Shown here piece by piece: positions 7,267-7,802 of a stretch of 7,802 bases of DNA. The DNA is taken from assembly GCA_013203365.1 (NCBI GenBank), contig JABMQG010000235.1, forward strand, positions 1 to 7,802, in the 5' to 3' direction. Position 1 is the first letter of the stretch. The number at the start of each line of letters is the position of its first letter. This DNA is from Planctomycetota bacterium. Its GTDB lineage: Bacteria; Planctomycetota; Phycisphaerae; SM23-33; FEN-1343. Position numbers and translations under genes: made by a program. The notes under the pieces were generated by a model. It was not told the origin of the DNA. It made no database searches and worked only from the letters and a program-made list of their open reading frames with translations.

Positions 7267-7283
7267 ACGGCCCCGTGGGCCGT
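7267..7283. terminator. Short hairpin next to the transposase stop codon
   Basis: ACGGCCC (7267-7273) and GGGCCGT (7277-7283) form a perfect 7-bp stem with a 3-base loop. It begins two bases beyond the TAA of the - strand transposase remnant (7288-7286). On the - strand no T-run follows. On the + strand it is followed by TATTACA. It may be a weak terminator or a structure limiting read-through from flanking DNA. Confidence 0.35.
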
Positions 7284-7285
7284 TA

Positions 7286-7672
7286 TTACACCGTTTTCAG
7301 GACCCACAGCCGCTTGACGTTATAGGCCAAGCGCACCAGATCCCATTCCCCGCTGACCTTCGCCAGGCCGCGAAGCAGGAACTCCCGGAAGCCCATCACG
7401 TGTTTGATGATTCCGAACACAGGCTCGACCGTCTGCTTGCGTTTGGCGTACAGCCGCCGGCCGACATCAGTCCGCAGCTTCTCCCGCATGTCCAGCAGCC
7501 GCTGATCCTTGACCACCTTGGCGGGCCTGTCTGTGACCGATGTCGGCCGGTAGTCGTACTGCCGCTGCGAGTGATTCTCCGCCCGGCTGACGGCCACGTA
7601 GACCTCCACCTTGTCCTGTTCCAGCGACTCCCACGCATCTCGTAGCCATGCAGGCAGTCTACCCACCGGCAC
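7286..7672 (-). pseudogene. C-terminal fragment of an IS1182/IS5-type DDE transposase
   Basis: A 128-codon frame on the - strand beginning at a GTG and ending in TAA (7288-7286). The end of the protein has the family's strongest signature: RRLYAKRKQTVEPVFGIIK, containing the third catalytic residue E83 and K90 spaced as E-x6-K, then GFREFLLRGL, GEWDLV and AYNVKRL. Upstream, VEVYVAVSR and YDYRP also resemble the segment before this signature. The first two catalytic aspartates and the N-terminal DNA-binding region are absent; the frame runs directly toward the inverted repeat at 7690, so the missing part was deleted rather than frameshifted. Similarity to the family fades around residues 1-12 (about 7637-7672), marking the likely deletion junction. 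It cannot encode an active transposase. Confidence 0.85.
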
Positions 7673-7689
7673 GGTAGAATGCGCGCCCG

Positions 7690-7709
7690 AAGTCCGACAG
7701 ACTCCTAGC
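7690..7709 (-). repeat. Right terminal inverted repeat (20 bp)
   Basis: AAGTCCGACAGACTCCTAGC is the exact reverse complement of 7150-7169. It lies on the side from which the transposase remnant is read. Confidence 0.9.
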
Positions 7710-7802
7710 CCGCATTTCTCACCGGGTGAAGAGTTACGGTTTTGATTGCGGCGGATTGGCCGAAAGAGCGGTTGTGCGGTGCAGGTGATCGGCTGGTGGG
7801 CG

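Larger units (their letters stand above)
7150..7709 (-). mobile_element. Internally deleted IS1182/IS5-type element, non-autonomous
   Basis: A 560-bp unit bounded by perfect 20-bp inverted repeats and containing only the C-terminal end of a DDE transposase on the - strand. Full-length IS1182-family elements run to roughly 1.5-1.8 kb, so about a kilobase, including the first two catalytic aspartates, is missing. With both ends intact it could have moved using a transposase supplied in trans, like a MITE. CTAG occurs at 7151-7154 and 7705-7708, outside a 15-bp inner repeat. As CTAG is its own complement, it may be either the element tip or a 4-bp target duplication. Between the transposase stop and the left end is about 116 bp with a short hairpin. 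The family name is assigned from transposase motifs by eye. Confidence 0.75.

Noticed and set aside
7126..7317. A + strand open frame across the left inverted repeat
   Set aside because: It crosses the element boundary and has no domain signature, so it is a chance frame.
7710..7802. The last 93 bases, including TCACCGGGTGA at 7720-7730
   Set aside because: The small palindrome is not enough to name a feature, and no coding frame with recognisable content is visible before the window ends.

Overview
The window looks like chromosomal DNA of a Gram-negative bacterium with fairly high GC, probably a member of the Planctomycetota or a close relative. This is an inference from gene content: a discoidin-like tail, a cobalamin-type radical SAM protein, a sensor kinase with a CX4CH haem-type motif, an LpxL-type acyltransferase and IS1182-like transposase remains. 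Several start codons also lack a clear Shine-Dalgarno sequence. No rRNA, tRNA or CRISPR array was seen. All intact genes lie on the + strand; only the transposase remnant is on the - strand.

Layout. Positions 1-341 hold the 3' end of a gene whose protein ends in a discoidin (F5/8 type C)-like domain. After a 122-bp gap comes a B12-binding-domain radical SAM protein (464-1954). Ten bases later a small single-pass membrane protein of unknown function begins (1965-2405), with its ribosome binding site overlapping the radical SAM stop codon. A 67-bp gap containing a perfect 7-bp inverted repeat leads to a membrane-bound sensor histidine kinase (2473-4074) with a periplasmic CX4CH motif and no response regulator nearby. 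A 232-bp gap with a possible promoter precedes prolyl-tRNA synthetase proS (4307-6052), followed 61 bp later by an LpxL/HtrB-family lysophospholipid acyltransferase (6114-7070).

The right end (7150-7709) is a 560-bp element bounded by perfect 20-bp inverted repeats. It contains only the C-terminal quarter or so of an IS1182/IS5-type DDE transposase, so it looks like an internally deleted, non-autonomous insertion sequence. CTAG flanks the inner 15 bp of both repeats and may be the target duplication. The last 93 bases hold nothing I can assign.

How the genes fit together. The radical SAM gene and the small membrane protein are probably co-transcribed and translationally coupled; the kinase may belong to the same unit. 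proS and the acyltransferase are housekeeping functions (translation and envelope lipid synthesis) that probably share a transcript. I do not see a clear new defence or biosynthetic system. The points most worth a second look are the deleted IS element with its palindromic target, the haem-type kinase sensor, and the unrecognised membrane protein beside the radical SAM enzyme.
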